Below, in pieces: positions 1-7,556 of a stretch of 18,701 nucleotides of DNA. Every line of letters starts with the position of its first letter. Position 1 is the stretch's first letter. The position numbers and the translations under genes were made by a program. The notes beneath the pieces are model-generated. The model was not told the origin of the DNA. It searched no databases and saw only the letters and a program-made list of their open reading frames with translations. Source of the DNA: Pseudomonadales bacterium (GTDB lineage Bacteria > Pseudomonadota > Gammaproteobacteria > Pseudomonadales > Azotimanducaceae); the NCBI GenBank assembly GCA_022448765.1, contig JAKUTI010000024.1, positions 1-18,701 of the forward strand, read 5' to 3'.

Positions 1-147
1 CGCGTTTAGGGTCGACCCCGTGACACGCACGCCGTATGGCCTCGTATTGGTACGCCCCATTCCATGTCGCAGTAACTCGCACAGAAGCTTTTCGCATCAC
101 ACACGCGATTTCAACTCAAACTAGACCTTCTATACCTCGAACACACT
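1..147. other. Left-edge stretch with no recognisable gene
   Basis: No reading frame here resembles a protein I know. The genes often found next to this type of acyltransferase in gammaproteobacteria (gmhB, glyS) are not recognisable. One plus-strand frame is open from the window edge to about 124, and one minus-strand frame is open from an ATG at 60 off the left edge, but both are too short to judge. No tRNA-like or terminator-like structure was seen. Confidence 0.4.
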
Positions 148-176
148 TTGACCGAAGCCAAACCATCCCTTAGATT
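148..176 (+). promoter_or_regulatory. Putative sigma70 promoter for the acyltransferase gene
   Basis: TTGACC (148-153) and TAGATT (171-176) are separated by exactly 17 bases. The first hexamer matches the -35 consensus at five of six positions and the second matches the -10 at four of six. Transcription would start near 183, about 90 bases before the probable start of the acyltransferase. The match is by eye only; no transcript data are available. Confidence 0.45.
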
Positions 177-274
177 GCAATACTACTCAACGCGGAAACT
201 CTGAGTTTGCGACACCGTTATACCCTGGCAACAGACCCTTCGCCGCGTTACGACTCGTCTGGAGACCCTGCGTC

Positions 275-988
275 CTGATCGCAATACGCTCATTTCTATT
301 CTATTGCGGCTACATACCAATAACCGTTGTTTGGGGAACGTTATCCGTTTTGGTGGGATGGTTGTTACCGTTTCGACAACGCTACCAATTCATCGTCGTG
401 TGCTGGACAAAGCTCTCCCTTTGGTGGCTCCGTGTCACTTGCAGGATCCATCACGTTGTCGTCGGAGAAGAACATTTGAGTGATGGTCCCTGCGTGTTAC
501 TGGTAAAACACCAGAGCACGTGGGAAGCACTTTTCGTCCAAACCCTCGTGCACCCCCAGACAACCCTTATAAAAAAAGAACTGTTGTGGATTCCCTTTTT
601 TGGATGGGCTTTTGCGCTTCTGCGGCCTATCGCCATCGACCGCGGGCGCCGACACGGAGCATTGCGACAACTAATCGATCAGGGGTGCGCCCGTCTCGAA
701 GAGGGCACGTGGGTGACTTTGTTCCCTGAAGGGACTCGATTAGCTACCGGGCAGAGCGCTCCCATGCAGCGCGGTGGCGCTGCGCTGGCATCCGCCAGCG
801 GGACTCCCGTGATCGTGGTTGCCCATAACGCCGGCCATTGCTGGCCCCCTCACTCATTCAAAAAACGCGCCGGAACGATACAGGTCCGAATCAGCAGCCC
901 CATTTCTACCAAAGGCAAAAAATCTAAAGAAATCAATCTCTTAGCAGAGGATTGGCTTCGCCAAACAATGCAAGAGCTCGACGTCTAA
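275..988 (+). CDS. plsC: 1-acyl-sn-glycerol-3-phosphate acyltransferase family protein (PlsC-like)
   Basis: Membrane-bound acyltransferase expected to move a fatty acyl chain onto lysophosphatidic acid or a related lysolipid in the inner membrane. Counted from 275, the catalytic HX4E motif (HQSTWE) is at residues 79-84, the IAIDRGRR block follows, and FPEGTR is at 150-155. The frame is open from about 152 but has no ATG, GTG or TTG before the TTG at 350. Starting at 350 would remove a hydrophobic segment (AIRSFLFY onward) that resembles the family's N-terminus. CTG 275, ten bases after GGAG at 261-264, is therefore the preferred start (237 residues); ATC 278 and TTG 350 are alternatives. The gene converges on gyrB with a four-base overlap of the two ends and faces oncoming replication. 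Family assignment is firm; the exact substrate and the start are not. Confidence 0.8.
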   Translation: MIAIRSFLFYCGYIPITVVWGTLSVLVGWLLPFRQRYQFIVVCWTKLSLWWLRVTCRIHHVVVGEEHLSDGPCVLLVKHQSTWEALFVQTLVHPQTTLIKKELLWIPFFGWAFALLRPIAIDRGRRHGALRQLIDQGCARLEEGTWVTLFPEGTRLATGQSAPMQRGGAALASASGTPVIVVAHNAGHCWPPHSFKKRAGTIQVRISSPISTKGKKSKEINLLAEDWLRQTMQELDV

Positions 989-3387
989 ACGTCCAAGTTG
1001 GCCACGGAAAGCGCGTTTTTTTCGATAAATTCGCGGCGTGGTTCAACTTGTTCCCCCATCAGGGTCGAGAAAATTTGGCCTGCATCAATGGCACTTTGTA
1101 CCGTTACGCGCAGCATGTTCCGCGTTTGCGGATCCATCGTTGTGTCCGCGAGCTGATCCGGATTCATTTCGCCAAGGCCTTTATAACGTTGTATGTCCGT
1201 ACCCCTCCTAGCCTCAGAAAGAATCCACTCCAGCCCGTCTCCAAAATTTCTTGTTTCCTTAGTTCGGTCTCCTCGTTCAATATACGCGCCATCTTCAAGC
1301 AAACCATCAAGCTCCGACGCCACGGTTCGGATGCGCGCGTAATCCGGCGACCGAAAAAACGCCGCATCAAGGATGGTAGTTTGTTCAACGGTGTGTTGCG
1401 TCTGCTGAATTTCCGCGCCGTAAGTTTGGCGATTTTCATCGTGGATGACTGTCACCCGCAATTGCCGATCGTCTTGCGTCATTTCATTTTTTAACGTTTC
1501 GCACCAATCCCCCATCGCGGCTTCGTTCCGAAGCGTTTCGTCATGTACCACAGCTATCCGTGTGAGGGCTTCGGTAATCATCAGGGGGTATGACCTACTT
1601 ATCTCCCGCAGACGGCTCAAGAGACTTAAATAATCCCGCGCCAGCGACTCCAGCGCCTCAGTTTCGATCGCGCCAGCCGTGGCGCCGGTATAAAGCGTGG
1701 TCTCTTCGAGGGCAAGTTGTAAAAAATGCTCGTCTAACTCCAACTCGTCTTTAATATAACGTTCCCCCCGACCCTTCTTGACCTTAAATAGGGGCGGTTG
1801 AGCAATAAGGACGTGGCCATGCTCTATCAACGCGCCCATCTGACGAAAGAAAAAAGTAAGCAATAGTGTGCGGATGTGAGACCCATCGATATCAGCATCC
1901 GTCATAATAATTACACGGTGATACCGCAGCTTGGAAATATCAAAATCCGGTCCAATGCCACAACCTAAGGCCGTCACCAAAGCGCCGATTTCAGCATGCG
2001 AAAGCATCTTGTCCCAACGGGCCTTTTCCACGTTAAGAATCTTACCGCGCAAAGGCAAAATCGCCTGTGTCTGACGATCTCGACCACTCTTCGCCGACCC
2101 TCCCGCAGAATCTCCCTCGACAATGAAAATTTCGGATAATGCGGGATCCTTTTCATGACAATCTGCGAGTTTGCCAGGTAGCCCCGCGATATCTAATGCG
2201 CCCTTACGCCGCGTCAGCTCCCTCGCTTTCCTCGCAGCCTCACGAGCACGGGCGGCATCGATCATCTTCGACACCAATGTTTTGGCGTCTTGTGGATGTT
2301 CATCTAGGTAAGCACCGAATAATTTACCGAGTTCCTGTTCGACAGCCGTTTTCACTTCGCTTGATACGAGCTTGTCTTTGGTCTGTGATGAGAACTTTGG
2401 ATCCGGGAGTTTCACCGAAATAACCGCCGTTAGTCCCTCGCGAGCATCATCTCCGGTTGTTTGCACGTCTGCTTTTTTTGACAGACCCTCACGCTCAATA
2501 TACGAGTTTAAGGTGCGCGTTAGTGCTGCTCGAAACCCCGCCAGATGGGTTCCCCCATCCCCTTGCGGAATATTGTTTGTGTACGCATAGACTTGCTCTT
2601 GGTACCCGTCATTCCACTGCATAGCAATTTCCACGGTCACGTCGTCGTCGCGAGTTGACGTGCAGTGGAAAACGTCGTTTTGAGCCTGCTTGTTGAGATT
2701 GAGGAACTCTACAAATGCCTGCAGCCCGCCGTCATACTTGAATTCGTCGCTTCGATCGCTGCGTTCGTCTTTGACCCGGATCAGCACCCCCGAATTCAAA
2801 AAGGCTAATTCTCGAAGCCGTCGCGATAGCACATCGTAATTGAAGTCAATGTTAGTGAAGGTGTCTGGAGAGGGTTCGAAATAACACTCTGTGCCTGTTT
2901 CCTCCGCTTCCCCCACCGCCGCAACAGGTGCTTCCGGGACTCCGTGGTGGTAGACCTGCTCAAACACTTGGCCTTCCCTTCGAATGGTTAACCTAAACAC
3001 GTCGGAGAGCGCGTTAACCACAGACACCCCAACACCATGCAAGCCCCCTGACACTTTGTAGCTGTTATCGTCAAATTTACCGCCCGCATGAAGCGTCGTC
3101 ATGATCACCTCGGCAGCCGAGACGCCCTCTTCGGCATGGACATCGACGGGGATGCCTCTGCCGTTATCCTTGACCGACACCGCATTACCAACATGTATCG
3201 TCACGTCAACTGCGTCGCAATAACCTGCCAGGGCTTCATCAATGGAGTTATCGACGAGTTCTTGCACCATGTGGTGTAGCCCGGTTCCGTCCTCGGTGTC
3301 TCCGATATACATCCCTGGGCGCTTGCGTACCGCATCTAGCCCCTTTAACACCTTGATGCTTTCGGAATCGTAGGTATCCTCTGCCAT
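985..3387 (-). CDS. gyrB: DNA gyrase subunit B
   Basis: ATPase subunit of the type II topoisomerase that, with GyrA, introduces negative supercoils ahead of the fork. At 800 residues it is the long gammaproteobacterial form (E. coli 804). It has an N-terminal GHKL ATPase (DNGRGIP near residue 75, GGLHGVGVSVVNAL near 115), a transducer domain (GGTHLAGF), a TOPRIM domain (EGDSAGGSAK, then MTDADIDGSHIR), the long insertion and the C-terminal QRYKGLGEMNP block. The ATP-site Asp and the Arg that contacts novobiocin in E. coli (R136) have counterparts. The ATG follows AGGGG at a spacing of about 12. It is the last gene of dnaA-dnaN-recF-gyrB, 15 bases after recF. Its TAG overlaps the stop region of the converging acyltransferase gene, and no terminator hairpin separates them. 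Confidence 0.98.
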   Translation of the reverse strand: MAEDTYDSESIKVLKGLDAVRKRPGMYIGDTEDGTGLHHMVQELVDNSIDEALAGYCDAVDVTIHVGNAVSVKDNGRGIPVDVHAEEGVSAAEVIMTTLHAGGKFDDNSYKVSGGLHGVGVSVVNALSDVFRLTIRREGQVFEQVYHHGVPEAPVAAVGEAEETGTECYFEPSPDTFTNIDFNYDVLSRRLRELAFLNSGVLIRVKDERSDRSDEFKYDGGLQAFVEFLNLNKQAQNDVFHCTSTRDDDVTVEIAMQWNDGYQEQVYAYTNNIPQGDGGTHLAGFRAALTRTLNSYIEREGLSKKADVQTTGDDAREGLTAVISVKLPDPKFSSQTKDKLVSSEVKTAVEQELGKLFGAYLDEHPQDAKTLVSKMIDAARAREAARKARELTRRKGALDIAGLPGKLADCHEKDPALSEIFIVEGDSAGGSAKSGRDRQTQAILPLRGKILNVEKARWDKMLSHAEIGALVTALGCGIGPDFDISKLRYHRVIIMTDADIDGSHIRTLLLTFFFRQMGALIEHGHVLIAQPPLFKVKKGRGERYIKDELELDEHFLQLALEETTLYTGATAGAIETEALESLARDYLSLLSRLREISRSYPLMITEALTRIAVVHDETLRNEAAMGDWCETLKNEMTQDDRQLRVTVIHDENRQTYGAEIQQTQHTVEQTTILDAAFFRSPDYARIRTVASELDGLLEDGAYIERGDRTKETRNFGDGLEWILSEARRGTDIQRYKGLGEMNPDQLADTTMDPQTRNMLRVTVQSAIDAGQIFSTLMGEQVEPRREFIEKNALSVANLDV

Positions 3388-3402
3388 ATTTACGTATCGC
3401 CC

Positions 3403-4509
3403 CTAATTTTGATCGAATGGTTCGATGTGGCCATGTTCCACGTGAAACAGTGTTGCACGAGCAAATGGATGCCCGCCCGAGAGCCAGTCGGAATCGGTGG
3501 AGGTTGCCAAAATTTGATAGCTCTGATCCTTCAACATCCCAAAAAATCGATCTCTATGTGCCCTGTCCAGCTCCGCACCCGCGTCATCGATAAGAAAAAG
3601 CGACGGCCGCTCCGCCGTTGACGATAGATGCTGTGCCTGTACCAACTTCATCGCGCTAGCAACCACTTTCCCCTGACCCCGGGAAAGGACTTGTGCCGCC
3701 GGCACCGGCGAATTTTGTATCGACCTTGGGACGATTTCGATCCGGACATCCCCCCTGTGGGGACCCGCCTGCGTAGACCCTAATTTTACATCCCGCGACG
3801 CGTGTTGTCTCAATTCATTTTTCAAAGAGTCGCCCCGCCAACCCGGCTCATGGCGTAAGACCACGTTTAAATCTGGACTCAACAGCGCTAACGTCTTGAC
3901 AAGCTCGGCGTTCACGATGTCTAAGTACTCTCCTCGGGCTGCCGCAACGCGCTCGCCCAGCTCGCCCGCCCGATCACCCCACGCTCCAAGCGTCGCCTGA
4001 TCGTCGCCCCGTAAAGCAGCATTTCGCTGACGAATCGCACGCAAATAGTCTCGCAGCGTGCCGAGGTGCTCGTGTTTCACGTGGAACGTGCCCCAGTCCA
4101 ACCACTGCCTGCGGGACACAGGGGGCCCAAAAACAAGGTTTGCAAGATCGGGGAGTAACAGCTGGACCGGCAAAAGGCCAGCAACCTCTGATGCACTCGT
4201 CACAACAGTTCCGTCTCGATGCAGTTGAGTGTTCTTTTTTCGGTCTTTGGTCAATCCGACGCTGGAATCGCCCCGCACCGGGTCCTTGATCACCGCGCGA
4301 GTCGTAAGCCTATCGCTACCCTCTCTGATAACGGTCTCGATTGCACGAGTCCGAAACGAACGGCCCCGGAGCAACAAATGTACAGCCTCTAGAAACGCCG
4401 TTTTACCTGCGCCATTTGCCCCTGATAGAACGTTCAGGCCTGGGCCCAGGTCGACGCCCGCAGTCTCTATGTTTCGTACGTTCTGCGCCTCGACTCGCGC
4501 GAGGATCAT
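3403..4509 (-). CDS. recF: DNA replication and repair protein RecF
   Basis: SMC/ABC-type ATPase that works with RecO and RecR to load RecA onto gapped DNA at stalled forks. Its 368 residues are normal for the family. Walker A GANGAGKT is at residues 30-37, the LSRGQ signature lies in the C-terminal third, and Walker B LFLIDDAGAELD follows. The RecF-typical block RRQWLDWGTFHVKH is at about 132-146. The ATG at 4509 lies nine bases after the dnaN stop, and gyrB begins 15 bases after its TAG. Two parS-type sites sit inside the reading frame, both encoding an F-H-V-(K/E)-H stretch: one in the WG-x-FH region at residue 142, the other close to the C-terminus at residue 355. Confidence 0.97.
   Translation of the reverse strand: MILARVEAQNVRNIETAGVDLGPGLNVLSGANGAGKTAFLEAVHLLLRGRSFRTRAIETVIREGSDRLTTRAVIKDPVRGDSSVGLTKDRKKNTQLHRDGTVVTSASEVAGLLPVQLLLPDLANLVFGPPVSRRQWLDWGTFHVKHEHLGTLRDYLRAIRQRNAALRGDDQATLGAWGDRAGELGERVAAARGEYLDIVNAELVKTLALLSPDLNVVLRHEPGWRGDSLKNELRQHASRDVKLGSTQAGPHRGDVRIEIVPRSIQNSPVPAAQVLSRGQGKVVASAMKLVQAQHLSSTAERPSLFLIDDAGAELDRAHRDRFFGMLKDQSYQILATSTDSDWLSGGHPFARATLFHVEHGHIEPFDQN
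3434..3449. promoter_or_regulatory. parS centromere site (ParB binding), inside recF
   Basis: The 16 bases TGTTCCACGTGAAACA match the bacterial parS consensus TGTTTCACGTGAAACA at 15 of 16 positions and are nearly a perfect palindrome around CACGTG. On the recF strand they encode F-H-V-E-H from residue 355. parB, whose product binds such sites, lies about 11 kb to the right. Identity with the consensus is seen directly; binding is inferred. Confidence 0.88.
4073..4088. promoter_or_regulatory. Second, slightly degenerate parS site inside recF
   Basis: TGTTTCACGTGGAACG differs from the parS consensus at two positions and from the reverse complement of the site at 3434-3449 at only one (the last base). 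It encodes F-H-V-K-H from RecF residue 142, in the same codon phase as the other site. Two copies 639 bases apart near oriC, with parAB in the same region, make chance unlikely, though binding may be weaker. Confidence 0.72.
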
Positions 4510-4518
4510 TTCGAAACG

Positions 4519-5622
4519 TTAAAGTCGCATGGGCATAACGACATACAGAGAATCGTCCACGCCAGGGGCTTCAATCAGCGCACTACTGTTCGCATCCGCT
4601 ACGGATAATCGTACTGATTCAGTATCTAGTACCCCTAAAACGTCTTGTAAATACGCCACATTGAACCCAATTTCGAGAGAGTCCCCCTCGTACTCTACCG
4701 CCACAATCTCTTCGGCCTCTTCTTGTTCCGGATTGTTGGCCTCAATTTTCATTTGCTCCCCCTCCAGGGAAAGCCGCACGCAACGGTACTTTTCGTTGGA
4801 CAAAATGGACGCGCGCTGGAACGCATGCCGCAGCGTCTCTCGATCGCCCACCAGCGACCTGCCTGTCTCCTTTGGTATCACCGTTTCGTAATCCGGGAAC
4901 TTCCCGTCGACGAGCTTCGTGGTCAGCGTATATGCGGCTTGTTTCACCGTCAGATGGTTGCTTCCTAGGGATAGCTCTACGTCGGCGCTCGAATCATTAA
5001 GGAGACGACCAAGCTCTATCACGCCTTTCCTTGGCACTATTGCTTGAATACGATCGACCCCGCTCACATTCTGCCCCACAGTACACATGGCCATCCGGTG
5101 CCCATCCGTGGCTACGGCGCGAAGATGGCTGTCAGTGATTTCCAGCAAGAGGCCGTTCAAGAAGTACCGTACATCCTGTTGAGCCATTGCGAAACTAGTC
5201 TTATCAAGGAGCCGCTGCATATCGGCTAACGGCAAAGAAACCTTCACGTCGGCCTGCTGGGTCACCGCGTCTGGGAATTCGTCGACCGGTAGCGTTGCCA
5301 ACGCGAACCGGCTCCTACCGGACCGAACGATCGTTCGGTCCCCCTCGACCACCAAGGAAACCGGGGCGCCCTCCACCAAAGACCGCCAAATGTCCGCGAG
5401 TTTGCGGGCCGGAACGGTTGCGGCCCCCTCCTGCTCAATATCAATACCGTCAATCGTGGCGACTAATTGAACCTCAAGATCGGTTCCGGTAATTGAAACC
5501 GCGCCATCCGCGGCTTTAATCAGCACATTGGAAAGTACGGGTAGGGTTTGACGCCGCTCAACGACCCCTGTGACCAGCTGCAAAGGACGCAGTAAACTTT
5601 CTCGTTCAGTAGTAAATTTCAT
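4519..5622 (-). CDS. dnaN: DNA polymerase III beta subunit (sliding clamp)
   Basis: Ring-shaped processivity clamp that tethers DNA polymerases and repair factors to DNA. The 367 residues (E. coli 366) contain the usual three repeated clamp domains. Typical blocks are ERRQTLPVLSNVLI near the N-terminus, VATDGHRMA in the middle and the C-terminal YVVMPMRL that forms part of the client-binding pocket. The ATG at 5622 is preceded by GAGG five bases upstream and lies 14 bases after the dnaA stop. It is the second gene of the leftward dnaA operon; recF begins nine bases after its TAA. Nothing is missing or truncated. Confidence 0.98.
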   Translation of the reverse strand: MKFTTERESLLRPLQLVTGVVERRQTLPVLSNVLIKAADGAVSITGTDLEVQLVATIDGIDIEQEGAATVPARKLADIWRSLVEGAPVSLVVEGDRTIVRSGRSRFALATLPVDEFPDAVTQQADVKVSLPLADMQRLLDKTSFAMAQQDVRYFLNGLLLEITDSHLRAVATDGHRMAMCTVGQNVSGVDRIQAIVPRKGVIELGRLLNDSSADVELSLGSNHLTVKQAAYTLTTKLVDGKFPDYETVIPKETGRSLVGDRETLRHAFQRASILSNEKYRCVRLSLEGEQMKIEANNPEQEEAEEIVAVEYEGDSLEIGFNVAYLQDVLGVLDTESVRLSVADANSSALIEAPGVDDSLYVVMPMRL

Positions 5623-5636
5623 CGCAACCTCGATTC

Positions 5637-6953
5637 TTAGCCGTTCAGCATCCTAGACAAGTTTCTATAGTCCTCAGCGAGATCGGCATTGGTTTCTTTC
5701 AGCTCATCGATTTTCCTGCAAGCGTGGATAACCGTGGTGTGGTCTCGACCGCCAAAAAACTCTCCTAATTCGGGTAATGAGTGCTGTGTGAGCTCTTTGG
5801 CTAAGCTCATCGCCATTTGCCGAGGTCTCGCGACGGTCCGGTTGCGACGCTTACTCAACATGTCCGCGTGCTTAATGTTGAAATACTCGGCCACGGTTCG
5901 CTGAATGTTGTCCACGCTTACTTGCCGGTCTTGAATGGCAATGAGATCTCGTAGCGACTTGCGGACATGCTCGACCGTAATTCGATGGCCGCCGAATCGA
6001 GCGCTTGCCAAAACGCGACGTAGTGCCCCTTCGAGCTCCCGTACGTTGCTTCTCACACGTTCCGCCATATAGAACGCCACGTCAGAATCGAGGATTATTC
6101 CTTCCGCCTCGGCCTTCTTCATAAGAATTGCTACTCGGGTCTCTAAGTCTGGAACCTCGACCTCAACCGTGAGGCCATGGACGAACCTAGACTTAAGCCG
6201 GTCTTCAAGCCCCTGAATTTCGCTCGGATAGCGGTCACAGGTGAAAACCATCTGGTTCTCGCGCTCGTATAGCGCATTAAACACGTGGAAAAACTCTTCT
6301 TGAGAACGCATCTTGTTAGCAAAAAATTGTATGTCGTCTATCAGGAGCGCATCCACGGACCGATAGTGGTGCATAAATTCCTGCATCGTTCCCGTCTGCA
6401 ACGCTTTCACCATGTCCTGAACAAAGCGCTGAGAATGTAAGTAAACGACCTTCGCTTGGGGCGTTTTCAACAAAATCTCGTTGCCCACGGCGTGCATTAA
6501 ATGCGTTTTGCCCAAGCCAACTCCCCCGTAAAGCAAGAGCGGGTTGTAGGACTGTCCAGCGTTTTCTGATACCTGAAAGGCCGCGGCCCTTGCCAACTCG
6601 TTTGATTTGCCTTCTACGAAAGTCTCAAAACGAAAGGTGCCAATAAGACCCCCAGATGTACGATTGTCCCGCGGCTCACTTCGCGCCGGAACTCCTGCTA
6701 TGCGATCTCTACTCCCCACCCCAAGGTCAACATTCAGGGGGCTAGTCGGATCGCCCAGATCGCTTATAAGCTCTTGAATTCGCTTAAGAAAATTCGTTTC
6801 TACCTGGTCACGAACGTAAGGGTTTGGTGCAAGAAGTCGTAGACTAGATTCGTCCATATGCACCTGCAGGGGCCTGATCCAAGTATTAAACTGTTCGGAG
6901 GAGTATTCGTCCTGTAGTTTCTCTAAGCACTGTTCCCAGACCAATAGACCCAC
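5637..6953 (-). CDS. dnaA: Chromosomal replication initiator DnaA
   Basis: AAA+ ATPase that binds 9-base DnaA boxes, oligomerises and melts the origin. Domain I (residues 1 to about 75) starts with VWEQCLEKLQDE and includes FNTWIRPLQ. A short variable linker follows. The AAA+ domain has Walker A GGVGLGKT at 143-150, Walker B LLIDD at 203-207 and an SRF arginine region. Domain IV ends with the box-recognition signature GGRDHTTV at 401-408. The total of 438 residues is somewhat shorter than E. coli (467), mainly because of the short linker. The start is GTG at 6953, with a run of seven G about ten bases upstream; an ATG start fitting domain I is not available. First gene of dnaA-dnaN-recF-gyrB. 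The DnaA box at 7180-7188 lies upstream and could allow autoregulation. Confidence 0.98.
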   Translation of the reverse strand: MGLLVWEQCLEKLQDEYSSEQFNTWIRPLQVHMDESSLRLLAPNPYVRDQVETNFLKRIQELISDLGDPTSPLNVDLGVGSRDRIAGVPARSEPRDNRTSGGLIGTFRFETFVEGKSNELARAAAFQVSENAGQSYNPLLLYGGVGLGKTHLMHAVGNEILLKTPQAKVVYLHSQRFVQDMVKALQTGTMQEFMHHYRSVDALLIDDIQFFANKMRSQEEFFHVFNALYERENQMVFTCDRYPSEIQGLEDRLKSRFVHGLTVEVEVPDLETRVAILMKKAEAEGIILDSDVAFYMAERVRSNVRELEGALRRVLASARFGGHRITVEHVRKSLRDLIAIQDRQVSVDNIQRTVAEYFNIKHADMLSKRRNRTVARPRQMAMSLAKELTQHSLPELGEFFGGRDHTTVIHACRKIDELKETNADLAEDYRNLSRMLNG

Positions 6954-6979
6954 TTCGTTTTCGCCCCCCCGACGATCAG

Positions 6980-6996
6980 TATTATTAATTATTCAA
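6980..6996. promoter_or_regulatory. AT-rich stretch; candidate unwinding element or dnaA promoter part
   Basis: Apart from one C at 6994, this 17-base run is entirely A and T. It lies 27 bases upstream of the dnaA GTG and next to a GATC. It could be the DNA unwinding element, or the -10 region of the leftward dnaA promoter, for which I found no convincing -35. A second AT-rich run near 7070-7090 is an alternative unwinding site. Confidence 0.3.
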
Positions 6997-7179
6997 GGCA
7001 GCCCTTCGTCACATTCTAATGAGTAACTCAAGCCCATAGCTATTGAAGTCGCAACGAAAAATGCCTTCACATTATTTTTGTTCGAAATATCAAGGGTGTG
7101 GGACGGTTCCAATAATTGGTCTCGTGGTACACCGTCCACGGCTGATGTGATTAACTTGTGCAAGGAACCGCGAATAAGC

Positions 7180-7188
7180 TGTGGATAA
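7180..7188 (-). promoter_or_regulatory. DnaA box (perfect consensus)
   Basis: Read on the minus strand this is TTATCCACA, an exact match to the high-affinity E. coli DnaA box. It faces the second perfect box at 7237-7245 across 48 bases and lies in the dnaA-rpmH gap. Confidence 0.9.
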
Positions 7189-7236
7189 GTTTCAGTGTGA
7201 TCTTCATCCCCAGCCAAGGCACCCTAAATTCACGTC

Positions 7237-7245
7237 TTATCCACA
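7237..7245 (+). promoter_or_regulatory. DnaA box (perfect consensus)
   Basis: TTATCCACA on the plus strand is an exact consensus match. It forms an inverted pair with the box at 7180-7188, and the pair is the strongest sign that this gap is the origin. Confidence 0.9.
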
Positions 7246-7360
7246 CCATTAGCGCGTATCCAGCGCAGCTCCCTGAGCGCCCTGGCCCGCGTTACCAACA
7301 GTTTTATCGTTCACTAACAACAACAACAAGTTCTTCTATACATTTTATGTTTTATACAAA

Positions 7361-7390
7361 TTGACACTTTCTGCTTGATCTCACTAGAAT
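7361..7390 (+). promoter_or_regulatory. Sigma70 promoter of the rpmH operon
   Basis: A perfect -35 TTGACA (7361-7366) and a -10 TAGAAT (7385-7390; five of six consensus bases) are separated by 18 bases. Transcription would start near 7397, about 25 bases before the rpmH ATG, giving a short leader. A near-match to a DnaA box, TTATACAAA (7352-7360), abuts the -35 element. Confidence 0.82.
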
Positions 7391-7421
7391 CGCGGCCTTC
7401 CGTGACACTAGATTGCGACTC

Positions 7422-7556
7422 ATGAAACGAACATACCAACCAAGTGTAATTAAACGTAAGCGATCCCATGGATTTCGGAATCGAATGTCGACCAAGGCTG
7501 GTCGCAAAGTAATAAACTCTCGCCGTGCAAAAGGACGAAAAAGACTCGCCGTCTAG
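7422..7556 (+). CDS. rpmH: 50S ribosomal protein L34
   Basis: Very small, highly basic protein of the large ribosomal subunit. The 44-codon frame starts MKRTYQPS and continues through KRSHGFRNRM, ending ARG-rich with KGRKRLAV, which is the full L34 pattern and length. The ATG at 7422 fits the family start exactly, although no good Shine-Dalgarno is visible before it. It is the first gene after the strong promoter at 7361-7390. Its last 32 bases overlap the start of rnpA, which uses another frame. Confidence 0.98.
   Translation: MKRTYQPSVIKRKRSHGFRNRMSTKAGRKVINSRRAKGRKRLAV

Larger units (their letters stand above)
6954..7421. other. Probable chromosomal replication origin (oriC)
   Basis: This 468-base gene-free gap between dnaA and rpmH is where oriC lies in Pseudomonas and many other bacteria. 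It contains two perfect DnaA boxes in inverted orientation (7180-7188 and 7237-7245), AT-rich stretches (6980-6996 and about 7070-7090), a few GATC sites and the rpmH promoter. Genes diverge from it on both sides. By eye the plus strand has more C runs to the left and more G runs to the right, as expected at an origin. Further boxes may be present but match the consensus too poorly to call. Confidence 0.85.

Noticed and set aside
1..60. Minus-strand ATG at 60 opening a frame off the left edge
   Set aside because: Only 20 codons are visible, with no recognisable sequence and a poor ribosome site.
517..711. CACGTG cores at 517-522 and 706-711, considered as parS
   Set aside because: The flanking bases do not match TGTTT/AAACA; only the two sites in recF do.
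952..1494. Plus-strand frame of 180 codons antisense to the gyrB 3' end
   Set aside because: It is the shadow of a strongly conserved gene and its translation shows no recognisable domain.
2035..2070. Arg instead of Lys in GyrB LPLRGK, the position of E. coli K447 linked to quinolone response
   Set aside because: Arg occurs there in ordinary GyrB proteins such as that of Bacillus as I recall, so it is not evidence of resistance.
5723..5731. TTATCCACG on the minus strand, an 8 of 9 DnaA box, in dnaA
   Set aside because: It encodes the conserved V-I-H-A after GRDHTT, so the match is explained by protein constraint, and it stands alone.
6993..7217. Minus-strand frame of 74 codons inside the dnaA-rpmH gap
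   Set aside because: It covers a DnaA box, starts with TTG without a ribosome site, resembles no family I know and lies in the likely origin; probably chance.
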